Part shown: positions 24,201 through 36,200 of the stretch, piece after piece
How positions within the stretch are numbered: position 1 is the first letter of the stretch
Layout: every line of letters starts with the position of its first letter
Assembly: GCA_015039315.1 (NCBI GenBank)
Contig: WIDE01000013.1
Location: forward strand, 183,556-247,555
DNA from: Clavulina sp. PMI_390
Lineage: Eukaryota; Basidiomycota; Agaricomycetes; Cantharellales; Hydnaceae
Reading direction: 5' to 3'
Length of the DNA: 64,000 nucleotides
Program-made: the position numbers and the translations under genes
The notes under the pieces: model-generated
The model's input: the letters and a program-made list of their open reading frames with translations, nothing else
Told to the model about the DNA's origin: nothing
Databases searched by the model: none

Positions 24201-25147
24201 CAGGTGCTTTCACAAGTGCTGTGGAATCGGAAGACGCCCGTCTTCTTGCCCGATTGCGCGAAAAACACGCCCAGGCTCGTCGCCTTGAGCTCGCCAAACG
24301 GAACGAAGAGCTTGTGCTCTCGGGAGCAATCTCCGCCGCGGCAGCGAACGAAGCGGCGTCTACGCTTCCAACCCTGGAACAGTTTGCGGCAGACTTGATC
24401 AGGCATGCACGCACGTATCATCCACACATGAGAAAGATCTTTGGAGTGGACGAACTCAGGTATGGGGAGAGTTTAGGTGGCGGTGGGAGTAGTGGGAGTA
24501 CTGGGCAACAGCCAAGTCGCAAATTGAAGGAGCTGGTGTTGGAAGAGCTCAGTGGGGAAGATGCGCGAACACAACATATCGTCATGAAGAATGCAGACTT
24601 CCGCAAGGTGCGTTTTGGCACTTTATGACCTTCTCATACTGACCGAGGTCCACTATTGATCCTTTAGGCATGCTTTGTGGTCAGCTATGATCGTATGTCT
24701 AGCTCTCCTTTCCGATCATGACTTTGCCCTCTGCTTTGAAGCTGATTTTTGGATTTTCTTCTCTGTTGCGCCCTATTCCGAATAATAGGGAGCTTTGACC
24801 AACTGATGCAGTCCGCTCTTGCTGTTACCCAAGCTCTGAACGCTCCCTCTCCAGATACGAACGCATACAACAATAACAGCGCCAATAATAATAATAACAA
24901 CAACACCAACACTGATCACGAAAATACCGTTCGCCGCCCTCGTGTCGCCCCAACGCGCCCTGGTCAAACTGGGACGCGTCACGGAGGCCCTCCCCTGCAG
25001 ACAGTGGATACGATGGAGCAAGACGCGGCAGGCTCACTCATCTCGGACCTTCTGCAACGGACGGTCGGCTTCGATCTTGGATTAAACGAGTTTGAGCTTG
25101 ATCTATCAACGGCAGACAACTACGTGGACAATCATGTCGTGTCCTAA
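21283..25147 (+). CDS. TOK1: two-pore outward-rectifier potassium channel (TOK1-like)
   Basis: Plasma-membrane K+ channel with the fungal eight-TM, two-pore layout. It has a TM1 segment (LPLVAGLLVPFAILMEIPGL) and further TM segments (VLEIGLAVSMASAVIANLSL; LVIIIILLFSWVAIGAGCFA). Pore 1 has the filter TIGFGD near 22660-22675 and pore 2 has TVGYGD near 24013-24030, followed by AIFTFWALLGVGGLTVFIS. N-terminal introns at about 21452-21511 and 21592-21651 restore one frame (PSWASRIWSFIRQTDPEV, then NPHYRKLPLV), and a ~190-nt intron ends just before ILEIGLAV. A long charged cytoplasmic segment between the pores (about 22900-23430) starts RRRRRATRN and becomes very acidic. The C-terminal tail carries an Asn-rich run near 24865-24915. 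Exon limits around 23430-23780 are uncertain. Confidence 0.92.
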
Positions 25148-26077
25148 TATTCATAGACTGTCGCTACTCGGGCTTACGATACAATATGGTTCACTGGGCC
25201 ATCCAACCGGTTTCTCACTCTTCGCATTTGTCCTTCTCGCCCTCTTCCACTTCTTGGTTGCTGGATCTCGGATCCTTCCTCACAGTTTTGGATTCCTTGT
25301 GTGTTCCCCTCACGACTGTATCCTTCATGCCTCATCATGTTGTGCATTGGCTGGCTTGTTGTATACCCTATAACTGTCTGTGTCTTGGGTCAATGCACCC
25401 ACCATCGTCGCTTATTATTAGATCAATTGTCACGTCTCTGTTTCCACTTCCATCGATCTCTACAACTACGAGGAACGCCCTAGAACGGTAGAATCAACCA
25501 TGGTACTATAAAGGCAGATCTGAACAAAGTATCGAACAAATATAAGTCTTGCACAGTCATCAAGGCTTTGACCGCTTCATGAGAGACTGCTCCAGAATGG
25601 GTAGCAATTCTAGACATATTGAGCGAGGCAAAGGAATAATCTAGCTCTATGTTGCACACACACCGTCGCTCCCTCAGATTTCCGTTCTTGAGAGGATTCC
25701 TGAGCGGTTCTTGTATACGCTACGATGAGAATATACAGTGTACCAGCACAGGAAGAGCCCCTAGCCTCATCGAGCATTAACATCTCTCAGCTGTTCCACT
25801 TGTGTGGGTTATCATCATTGGGAGAATGGTGTGTGCGCTGTAGAACATAGAATGAGTGTCTGCCTTGGGGGTTTGCTAGTAGGGCAGTTAGTTGTGATTT
25901 GAACAAGTTTGAGTGCCAAGACAGTCTTGATGCGGGTCAAGGGAAAGTGACGAAGGATATTATGATTGGAGAAGGTTCAGTTTGTGGATGAAGGACGAAC
26001 ACCAAACAACCCGCTGACCAGATGTTTGGCTCACGTTCCCACGCTACGTGTGTGCCACCTGCGCGTCAACACACACG
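25148..26077. other. intergenic: K+ channel 3' flank and Derlin promoter
   Basis: No protein-like frame or RNA gene recognised in about 930 bp between two genes in the same direction. Confidence 0.5.
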
Positions 26078-27133
26078 ATGTCGGAGCTATGGACGGAGGT
26101 TAGTACACTACTGCGTCTCACATTATCACAATCACGATCTCACATATCATGAATAATCCCTAAAGCTTAAGAAAATTCCACCAGTCACGCGATTCGTCTT
26201 GTTCTCCTTGTTTGGTGTGACGGTACCGACTACCATCCTGGAAGTCGTCAGCCCCTACCCATTCTTCTTCACTTATGATCTCGGGATTAAGCAGTTCCAG
26301 GTAATTTCTATTTATTCCCTTCCGGATGTCGTGGTGTGTACTGAAGTTGGGCAAAGATATGGCGGATATTCACTTCGTTCTTCCTGGTGCTGCTTCCACC
26401 AGGTAGGTTTCAAAGAAGCTTCTTGCGAGCGATTCTAATTAATGGGTCCCCTTGAATAGGCCAAAAGTTGCAGTTCATATTTGATGTAGCAATGCTTTAC
26501 CGGGCCTCAAACCACCTTGAGGAGGGTAAATATCCCCAGCGCTCAGCAGACTATGCATGGCACCTTCTGCTCACCGCGCTTTCCTGCTTCGTAAGTCCTC
26601 AAGGTCCTCTCCTGACCTCATGTTTCTAGCCCTTATACCTCTTTCCCATTCGCCGTGCTCTCTAGGCGCTCAATGTCCCCCTCAAAGCCTTTGTCCATTT
26701 CCGACCTCTCTTACTCGCCATGGTCACTGTTTCCTCCCTCATTGACCCAGAGGCCCCTACATCTCTGTTCGGCCTCATCTCTTTCCCCCAGAAGTACTAT
26801 CCTCTTGTTCTTCTCGGCCTCGAAACGCTCAACGGTGGTGTAGGAGGCGCCGTGGTGGCCACGACCGGCTTAATCAGCGGCTATGGATGGTGGATGCTTG
26901 AATGGAAGGAGGGTCCAGGCTCTCCCAACCCAGGGAGCGGTAGAGTGATGGGCAGGGCACCGAATTGGCTCAGGCGGCTTATTGGGGACCAGGCTACGCC
27001 AGTTGTCCCCCGATCCGGTGGTGTCGATGTTCGTGTGCCAGCTGGACGAGCTCTCAATGACGGAGGGAGAGGCCAAGCTCCCATTGCTACTGGCTATAAC
27101 TGGGGCAGTGGTCAACGCCTTGGGTCATCGTGA
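26078..27133 (+). CDS. DER1: Derlin (Der1-like) ER membrane protein
   Basis: Derlins are ER rhomboid-like pseudoproteases that move misfolded proteins out of the ER for degradation (ERAD), working with the Hrd1 ubiquitin ligase. The first exon MSELWTE is joined to LKKIPPVTRFVLFSLFGVTV (the IPPVTR signature). Then come a YDLGIKQFQ segment, IWRIFTSFFLVLLPPGQ (the conserved WR motif of rhomboid-like proteins), IFDVAMLYRASNHLEEG and several hydrophobic spans up to about 26900. The tail ends with NWGSGQRLGSS, the fungal Derlin C-terminal signature. No rhomboid catalytic Ser/His pair is seen, as expected. Introns: one after codon 7, one of about 70 nt after KQFQ, one of about 57 nt before GQKLQF, and one near 26590-26666. 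The gene converges on URA5 with only 113 bp between stop codons. Confidence 0.92.
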
Positions 27134-27246
27134 TTATATTACAAGGAGATGCTATTGGATGCTAACTATCAAATGTTGTTCAATACATTGGGCTCGTTGT
27201 AAACGTGCATTTCGATCGAAACTGACCTCTATTATTCTAAGAATTT

Positions 27247-28057
27247 TCAAGCACTCTTGATCCCATACTTCTCGCGATACTCTTTCATAAGCGCAACCTC
27301 CTGCGTTGCTCCCGTGGACTCCAAATACACAATGAGGTCTTGCACACCAAGCACACTCGACACGGGCGCGCCGAGCTCGCGCTCAATCACAACCTTCGCG
27401 CCATCTGTCTCGCCTTCCTTACCGATCTCCTCGCGATCAAGAATGAGCACGACCCCAACAATCGTTCCGCCCTCCTTGACAATGCCGCTCGCCGCCTCGC
27501 GAATCGCCTTGCCAGATGTGAACACATCGTCCAGCATGAGTACACGCTTGTCTTTTAAGCTCGCTCCAACGTGCATCCCGCCTTCGCCATGATCCTTGGC
27601 TTCCTTGCGGTTGTATGCGAACCCAACCGAACGCCCAGTCTCATTCGCGAGCGCGACGGTCGTGACAGCGGCGAGCGAGATGCCTTTATATGCGGGGCCA
27701 AACAGCACGTCAAACTCAAGATTGGAGGCAGAGATGAGTGCGGCAAACGCGGAGGCGAGTTTGGCGAGTACCGCGCCGTCATTGAGCATGCCAGAGTTGA
27801 AGAAATAGGGAGAGATTCTACACAGGTGTTCGAAGTATCAAGGTCGATCGTGGGGGATAAAACCAATATTGAGGGCGATGGAATAAAGCGAAGGCCTCAA
27901 GCTTAGCATACAGTGATGTTATCGGTGGTGGTAAAGGCGGAGCGGCTCACCTCCCAGACTTGAGTGTGAAGGAGCCAAACTTTAGAGCACCAGCATCAAT
28001 TGCGCTCTTAATGAACTCGTTGCGATACACAGATATCTTATCCGCAGTAGAAGTCAT
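27247..28057 (-). CDS. URA5: orotate phosphoribosyltransferase
   Basis: Converts orotate and PRPP to OMP in de novo pyrimidine synthesis. The start MTSTADKISVYRNEFIKSAI is at 28057. Exon 1 ends in GALKFGSFTLKSGR, with a ~130-nt intron before ISPYFFNSGML; this is the family N-terminal signature. Further motifs are FDVLFGPAYKGISLAA, the lysine-containing SVGFAYNRKEAKDHGEGG, and the PRPP-binding loop VLMLDDVFTSGKA. The protein ends YREKYGIKSA; about 225 residues, normal for the family. It is a classic selectable-marker locus in fungi (ura5). Confidence 0.97.
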
Positions 28058-28264
28058 AGTGAAGGGTTATTCTGAGGACGATGCAAGCAGAGCAAAAAGT
28101 TGTAGATGGTCGATCGAGGGATAAAAGAAGACCAATTTAGTTGCTGATACAATCAAGCCATAACTGTATTCTACAGTGCGAACCCAACTTTAGAAACAAA
28201 CGGATGGTGATATATTGCGGGAAAAATTATGCTAGCCAAGAAATATGCTAGTAGGAGAATACCA

Positions 28265-31200
28265 CTAGCTCAGGCGGATGAGCTGTTTCACACCAGACAT
28301 CCACAATCCAATGTCATCTGTCCGCGATCCTGATGTCAAGAGGTCGACATGAATTGCCATTGCCCTGTTCAGATCCCGCGCTTGCATAGCTAGAGAGCAA
28401 GGATAACTTAGCCATACAAAGAATCAACCTAATGGGATTGCGGTGTTTTGACGAACCTTGCACTAGGCCACCGAGTTCCTCCACTACAGGTCTTGAGATA
28501 GTACCAGCATTGAGACCGTCAAATAGAACGTTCAGTCGGCGCTCGGTATCGTCCACCATGCGCTTTTGTTGAGGCTATGGATCGTGGTGAGATAAAATAC
28601 CATGGGACAGCAGAAGATATGGACATACAGGCATCACTTGCTTCACGCGACCCATCTCACCAGCGAGAATCTCAAAGATAAACCTGTCTGCATCAGGGAT
28701 ATGGCTTCGATCTCCGGGAGCTGCCAGTTCATCCAAAGGGTCAGAATCAGAGCTGGGCGAATGGTTGGCTCACTCACGATATTTTGGTGCAGCAGGGGCG
28801 GCTGGTTTAGGCGCAGGAGCAGGCGGAGGTGGGGCAGAACCATCAGGGCTTCCGCCTAACCCACCGGGAGGTGGTGGAGGGGGACCTCCTTGAGGCCTGA
28901 ACCCAACGCCAGGGGGAGGTGGGGGACCAGGAGGGCCAGGTGGAGGACCTCCCCGACCCATTCCCATTCCAGGCCCTCCAGGAGGATATGGTCCTGGGCC
29001 CGCAGGGGGTTGCTGAGCCTGTAGAGGAGGGGCATACTGGCTTGGAGGGGGGTTCATCATGGGGATTGGCCCAGGAGGGTTAGCGATAGTGCCGGGACTG
29101 CGCGAGGCGCCTGGAGGAGGGGGAGGGGGAAGTCCACCCTGTGCTGGGCGGCCTGGCGCAGAAACGGCGGGATTGAGAGGGGACATCACACGTGGAGGAT
29201 ACGAGCCACCAGGGCCAGTGGAGCCTGGGCGAGCGGGGGGTGCGCCGAAAGAGCTGTTTCGTGGGGGAGGAGGATAATTCGACTGAGGCGGCCCAGGGGG
29301 AGGAGGGCCTTGAGCACTACCAGCTCGGGGCGGAGGACCGGGTGGAGGAGTCTGGCCACGGCCTCGTGGAGGGGGAGGCAATGGAGATCCAGGGGGCGAG
29401 TTCGGATTCTGGTACGATGGTTGCTGATTCGGGAATGGCGATGTGATCGCGGAGCGTGAAGGCGCGGGAGGTGGGGCTGCTCGGCGGGGAGGCTCAACGA
29501 CAGGGGCATCATTCCAGCCTCCAGGATCTTTCTTGATCACCGGAGGGGCCAGTGTATTCATGGGAGGAGCTGTGATAGGTGCGGGGGGAGGAGGCACCAT
29601 CGACATCCCCGCCGCTGGCGGAGGTGGAGGAGGAATGTTGTTCGGCTGAGGCGCACCATATGACGGTCCGTTGGCTGGATATCGTGAACCACCTGCGGGG
29701 GGATAGTTCGGAGGAGGGACTGACGGTGGGGGGGCACCGTATGTTGGGACTGGAGGCGCTGGAACGCCAGCAGCCGGATACCCGCCGTAGGAAGGAGCAG
29801 CTGGGGCTTGGGGAGCAGGATACCCTCCATAAGACGGGCCAGCAGGTGCAGAAGGCTGAGCTGCATAACTCTTCGCCGGAACCTTTGGTGGCGCAATAGG
29901 CTTCGCAGCGCCCAGGATTTGATCTCTTGTAATCTTGAAGTTGGTCTGAACACTGCCAGAGCCCTGATAGTCCACTGGGGCGAACTCGATATATTTGACT
30001 GCTTCATCAACAAGGCCTTGGGTTGCAAGGAGGTCGGCGTACTCGTAGTAACGATTATATAGCTCCGCCAACTTGTATGTGCGAATATCGGAGCCGTTTG
30101 ACGAGGCGAGATCGCCATCAACGTATTTGGTAGCAGCACGGAAAACAGTGACCTTTTCGATAAAACTCTGCAGCGCCTTAGCATGGGAGGCGTAGCGCGA
30201 GCTAGTGGACACGTCATCCTCGTTCGCGATCGCCTCGTCTTCGGCGAGCTCAGCCACCCAGATGTCGACAAGCTTCTCCAACTTGTTAGCCACGAGGTAG
30301 CACAGGGTCGCATTCTTCCTCAGCTCCTTGGCACGCTCAGAGGCATTTTCGGCATCAGAGCCCTTCGTCATCTGGCCCTGGAACTCCAAGCGCTGTCCAA
30401 GCTGCTCCGCAAGCGACGCGAAGTCTTCCTCTTTCGCAAAGGTGCAGAGCACAACGAAAATCTCCTTCCACTCGCCAAGTTCGGCGTTCTGCACGATGTC
30501 AGTGAGGTCGTTGGTCACTACAGATTGGAAGAGGCGGAGGTAGGGGAAGGAGGTTGTGTGGCGCTCAAAGTATGCTGTTTGAGCGCGCTGTAGAAGAGCA
30601 GGGCCACCTCGAACGGCAAGGAGGATTGCGTCGGCGAAGCGGTCCGCAGACAAGCACAAGGAAACAGCAGACTCGAAGTCGCCGAGTACAATCGCTCTAG
30701 TGACGAGACGATCGACGCTGGATTCGTCGGTTGGGTAGATGCGGAACGTATTGCTCTTCAAGGGCTCATCTACGACCGACGATGCGCGCGAGCCGATGGT
30801 AGCAGCGACCGATGAATCAACAGCGGGATTATGGTGAGGAATAAGGACGCGTTCGGGCACGGCGTTGCGAATGGTGCCCATAGTAGTGAAGAAATCGGCA
30901 GCATTCTCAACTTGAGGAGTACCCACGACGGGCTCGTCGCCGAACAGGCTTGGCTCAGTTGCGGTGACTGACTCTGGCTCCGTCGCCTTCGTAAAATCAG
31001 AAGTAGCACCAATGCTAATCTCGGAGGGCGTAGCCTCGAGGCCCACAGAAGCGGGGCCTTCGGAGCCAGCATAACCCTCTTGCCCGGTCACCTCATCGTC
31101 TTCATCATCGACTCGCTCAGGTTCAGCAAACGAGACATTGGGGGGACGAAGTTCTCCCGAGGCAGGGGATTCGTCATCGTCATTCATGCTAGCCTGCGCG

Positions 31201-33098
31201 AGCTGTGACGCCCTTGCACGTAGGGAGGGAGCACGCTTGTGGGCCTTGACCGCATCTTGAACCTGTTTCTCGGTCTCTTCTTTAGAGAAACCAAGGAGCG
31301 TGATCAGCTCTTCCCGGTTGCCGGCATTGAACAGGCTGAGGAGTGCCTTCCAGCTGGCAGCTTCCGTGGTGCTGCCGGTGTTGTCAGCCTCCGTGCTCTT
31401 CTGCTCACAGAATGCGTTGAGAGAGTCAGAGCTGGCGGCCTCCTTTAGTTTCTGCACTCGATCAACAATCTCCTGTTCAGTGATGATCGTACGCAGGTGG
31501 ACCACGCGACTCTGGTTCGTGCCCTGCGCGGAGGGAAGGTTGCTGACCGAAGCCAGCTTCCCACCAAACCCGAAGGTAGCAGAACTTGGGCGTCGAAGCC
31601 ACTTGGGTGGTTGCTTGAGCGAAAGAGCAGGCTGGGAGGTAACAGCGGAGCCTTGGTCGAAGATATCGGCGTTATTGTCGACGGGCGCAGGTGCCGAAGA
31701 AGATGCGGCATCGTTGGTCGTTTGCAGGGAGTGGATACCGATAGTGCCATCGAAGAAGGCGGTGGCGAAAATGTCAGGGTTTCGGGGCGACCACTCGACA
31801 TGGAAGGCCCAATTGCTCGCGGTAGGCAGCTGAAAAGCAGGTCAATATAAATTGACTGCACCTGATCAGAAGAATATCTCACCTCTCCGATTAGTTCCGA
31901 GGTTTGAGGATTCCAAACGAGCGCACGGTTGTCTTTGCCGCAAGAAAGCAGGAGATCGGAGTCTTGTTTACACCACGATAAGGACAGGACTCCCTTCTGG
32001 TGGCCTGTCAAGATCTTTTTGGTGGTACGAAATCAGAATAGCTGCGGACGCAGATGGTGAGTGATTGATGTACCTTCTCAGGTGCTCGGGAATTTCGCAA
32101 ATCCCAGACCATGATGATGGGAGAGTTGTCATCCTCAGAAGCCGTGATGACACGAGTGGCCTATACGGAAGGTTTGTACATGCAACTAATACTTGTTAAA
32201 CAAGATGTTGACTCACATTGTCAGGATGCCATGCCACGGCACTCATTCCCCGGCGGCTACCCAAGGCGAGGACGCCGCCTCCTTGAAGGACGCTGCTCCC
32301 CCCAGTAGTTCCAGCACCTCCACCATACTGGAGTGCGGTAACTTCTCTTTTGCCACGCAAGTCCCAAACAACAGTGTAACCTGAGCTGCTTGATGTTGCC
32401 AAGACATGGGCGACATGGTGATTCCATCCGAGAGCAGTGATCTCATCAAGCTTCTGGCTACGAGCACCGGGTGTGTAGGGAGTGCCAGGGTTCTTGAGAT
32501 CCCATACATATACTTCGCCATTGCTGCCGCCAGAGGATAGGAGATGGGGTTGCAATATGTTGAAATCGAGAGCACGAACTGGGCCAGTATGTTGTGTGTT
32601 GGCGAATATCTGGGCTTCAGTAGGCCTGGGGAATCCAATAAGAGGTGAGTGACGTGAATGGGACAACGAGGATCAAACATAATTCGCGCTAGACTCACTC
32701 CGCCGATGCAACAATTTTGGAAGGATCCCAAAGCCCGAGCTCGCCGTTCTCCATGCCAGCAGCGAGAACGCCCTTTGGTTTGCTGTCATCGGCCATGCCC
32801 CATGCTAGGCGATTGAATCTGGAAAAGGGATCAAGTTGAGTGGATCACGAAGGGTATCACCGAAGGACGGCATTGCATACCTTGACGAAGTTGTCACAGT
32901 TCCAACTGGACCTGCATGCCCTGGAGCACCTAGCCTAACTTCCGATTTGTTCAAGAGATCTAGGTCCCATAGTTCGAGCTGGCCTTGGTTGGTGAATGAC
33001 GCGTCAAGCGCTCCTGCAACCGTCCCAGTTGCCAAAAGCGGCTGGGATGTCGGCGCCCAAGCGAACGTAGAAGTCCGCTCGATTTCTTTGAGCTTCAT
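28265..33098 (-). CDS. SEC31: Sec31, COPII vesicle coat subunit
   Basis: The outer-cage subunit of COPII (with Sec13) builds ER-to-Golgi vesicles. The N-terminus [20 protein letters not shown] begins a seven-blade WD40 propeller ([15 protein letters not shown]...[19 protein letters not shown]...[29 protein letters not shown]...[33 protein letters not shown]). An alpha-solenoid follows ([24 protein letters not shown] is in the conserved core). The Pro/Gly-rich linker is very long (about 29900-28800), with PPPPPP runs that in the family bind Sec23 and Sec13/31 partners. A C-terminal helical SRA1-like domain ends [11 protein letters not shown] at 28265. The large middle exon is 911 codons and the introns are short. 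It is transcribed away from CFT1 from a shared 145-bp spacer. Confidence 0.97.
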
Positions 33099-33243
33099 GT
33101 TGAGCCCGACGACAGCAGTGACGAGGACAACTTGGGTAGGAGAAAGTTAACGTTGATGTCTGCTGTCGACACGTCGCGGGAATTATGGGTGTGACTGAGT
33201 GACAGGATCACCCTGTCCCACAAAAGTGACGGTCAGCGCTTAA
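33099..33243. promoter_or_regulatory. compact divergent promoter: SEC31 (-) / CFT1 (+)
   Basis: Only 145 bp separate the two start codons, so both 5' UTRs and the shared core promoter are packed here. No TATA box was seen. Confidence 0.6.
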
Positions 33244-36200
33244 ATGCCATTCGCGCTGCATCAAGAAATTGTACGGCCTAGCGGGGTCGAGTATGCCATA
33301 AGCCTGAATCTGGTGGGCCCCTTGGATGTCTCGTCATCATCAGATGTCCAAATTCTCGGGAATCTAGTGGTTGCTCGCGCAAACGTGCTCAAGGTGTTCG
33401 AAGTCAGGAGGCAATTGGTGGACCCTTCGCGAACCAATCTTGGGGCACCAGAACATAATCTAAGAGCATCTGGTGGACCCCTAGATGGCCCCCAGGATGA
33501 TGTTGAGATGGATGGTCAAGGGGACGGGTTTGTCAGTATGGGCGAGCTCAAGGTGACTCAATTCTGTGCTATTGATATTGGAATCACCGTTCTACACTTG
33601 TATTATGGTCCCATTGCAATATCATCTACTCCATCTCAATTTCAGCCTGAACTCACAAAGTGCACCGTTAATCTGTTCTTTTAGACGCGAACACGCGCTG
33701 AGGTCAACTCCAAGCCCTATGAAACGCGTCTGTACCTGTTGAGGGAGCATTCTCTGCATGGCATTGTGACTGGACTGGATAAAATTCGCACCATATCGAG
33801 TAGCGAGGATGGTCTTGACAGACTTCTGGTCTCATTCAAGGATGCCAAGGTGAGAGTCACCTGCATGATTCACCCATTCACCCATTTACCTTGTTGCCAG
33901 ATCGCGCTTTTCGAGTGGTCGGAAGCACTATACGACCTTGTCACAGTCTCCATCCACACATATGAGCGAGCTCCACAATTCGTACGCTTTGGCCTCTGAG
34001 TTCCACACTGGACAGTGCTGACCATCATGTCGATAGACAAATGCCGACGTGCCCAACCACAAGCCTCTTCTTCGAGTTGACCCAGGGTCTCGTTGTGCTG
34101 CTCTTCTACTGCCTGCTGACTCTCTCGCGATTCTCCCTTTCCATCAAACCCAAGCAGAGCTTGACATGCTGGACCAAGAAAACTTCATGAGGCAAGTCAC
34201 CCCCCTTGTTTGACTGGGAGGATAGGGAAGTATTGACACTCCTTGCATCAGGGATGCCCCATATTCCCCAAGCTTCGTGCTCGATGTTCGTCTGGAAATC
34301 GATACCAAGATACGGAACATCATCGATTTTGTCTTCCTCCCCGGATTCAGCCACACGACGATTGCTATCCTGTACCAAACGGAGCAGACGTGGACCTCGT
34401 ATGTTCGTACACTAGGGGTGCTAATCTCTCACTGACAAATAGCTTGCAGGCGATTGAATGAGCAAAAAGACACATCTGCTCTATCCATCGTTACTGTCGA
34501 CCACATGGCGCGATCTTATCACGCCATTGCAAAAGTTGACCAACTACCTTACGACTGTGCATCGCTACTAGCCTGCCCAGCACTCTATGGAGGCGTAATG
34601 ATCCAAGCCTCGAACTCAGTCCTCCATGTCGACCAAGCGTCGCGTGTTACCGCTCTTCCCTTGAATGCTTGGGCATCGAAAACAAGTGCTCTTCCAGGGC
34701 TCGTACCTGGCCCCTTGGATGACCATAAGACGTACGGGTGCAGCCTGGGGCTGATGCTTGAGGGAGCAAAGATGCTTATCCTCAATGACAACTCAATCCT
34801 CCTAGTTCTAGTCAACGGCATGGTGCACGTCATCACTATCGTCGTAGATGGCCGCCTTATTTCCCGCCTGACTATTAGCGAGGCAGTGGGAAGAACCAGC
34901 CCTCCAAGCACTCTGCAGCTGATATCAGCAGGAACGGGGGATCTCCTTTTCGTAGGGTCGACATCAGGGCCTGGCTTACTGTTGAAGACAGCATGGGTAT
35001 CCGTGCAACGCATCGGAACCGATGCCCAAATGGAGGTAGATATGGAAGAAGAAATCGACATTGATGAAGGTAATTCCCCGTTCAGCATAGGGGGGAAAAC
35101 TTGCAAAGACTCACCAGCTCGCCGATAGATCTTTACGGAGACTCCACCTACGCTCCAGTTGCTACTAAAACTTCATCTTCCGACGGGCCGAAAGCTCTGC
35201 AGCTATCTTGCGCGGACTCATTACCTGCATGGGGCTCGTTGAACAGCTTCACCTTCGGTGTGAATGAGGACATTGTGAGCACGTTTTATTGCTGATTCGT
35301 TACCAACCGTGCCATTTCTAAGCGTGAGAGCTGCAGGATCATCCGCTACCAGAGCTCATCGCTTGTACTGGCGTAGAAGGAACCTCGACCCTAACCCGCT
35401 TTCAGGTATGTTGAGACTCTCATTTATGAATGTTAGGCCCTCACGCTCTATCGCGACCCAGAACCATCTTCCTACGCGGACATGGAATAAGATTCCCGCC
35501 ATTTCCTCGAACATTGGACTTTGGTCGCTTTCTATCCGCCGCAACTCCAGCATCAATGCCGAGTATCCGAACGGGGTCCATCCTGACACAATCATTGTTG
35601 CCAGCCATTCCAACCCCAATCCGGGAGTCACCAGGGTAATTTGACAGCATGAGAACATACTTCGTTCTCCCAGGTTTTGCTAACTGAAGCTTCACAGATT
35701 CTGGAACCAGCTGGGGAGTCGGGAACCACCCGGATTCTATGGAAGACGCCTGCAACGGTCATTGCGGCTGGAGAATTCTTCCAGCGAACCCATATCGTGG
35801 TAGTCACGCCCAATAAGATCAAGCTTCTGAGCTCGGGTACGTCTGCTATGATAAGTCATTCAGAATGTGTCATCAATAACCTTATCTCTTTGCAGAGGCC
35901 CGAGAGCTGAGATCTATTGACGAGACAGAGCTTGTTTCAGCTAGCGTATGTGACCCGTACATTCTTGTACACCGGAAAGATGGAACCGTGGTTGTCTATG
36001 CTGGCGATGCTACGTCCGCCTCCTTGACGGATGCTCCAGTTTTCTCAGTACGCCTATTAGTAATATCTTCTCTGATTGCTCCCTCATAACTGAGGCCCTT
36101 AGACTGCGGACTGTCTTTTATCTTCGTTCTTCCGAGAACGGACTGGGGCATGGAAACTTCACGGTGCCTCTCACGCGAGTGGTGTCAGCGAAGATGCCAG

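Noticed and set aside
26527..26550. GTAAAT...CAG as an intron in Derlin
   Set aside because: Only 24 nt, too short to splice, and reading through gives the expected Derlin sequence EEGKYPQRSADYAWHLL.
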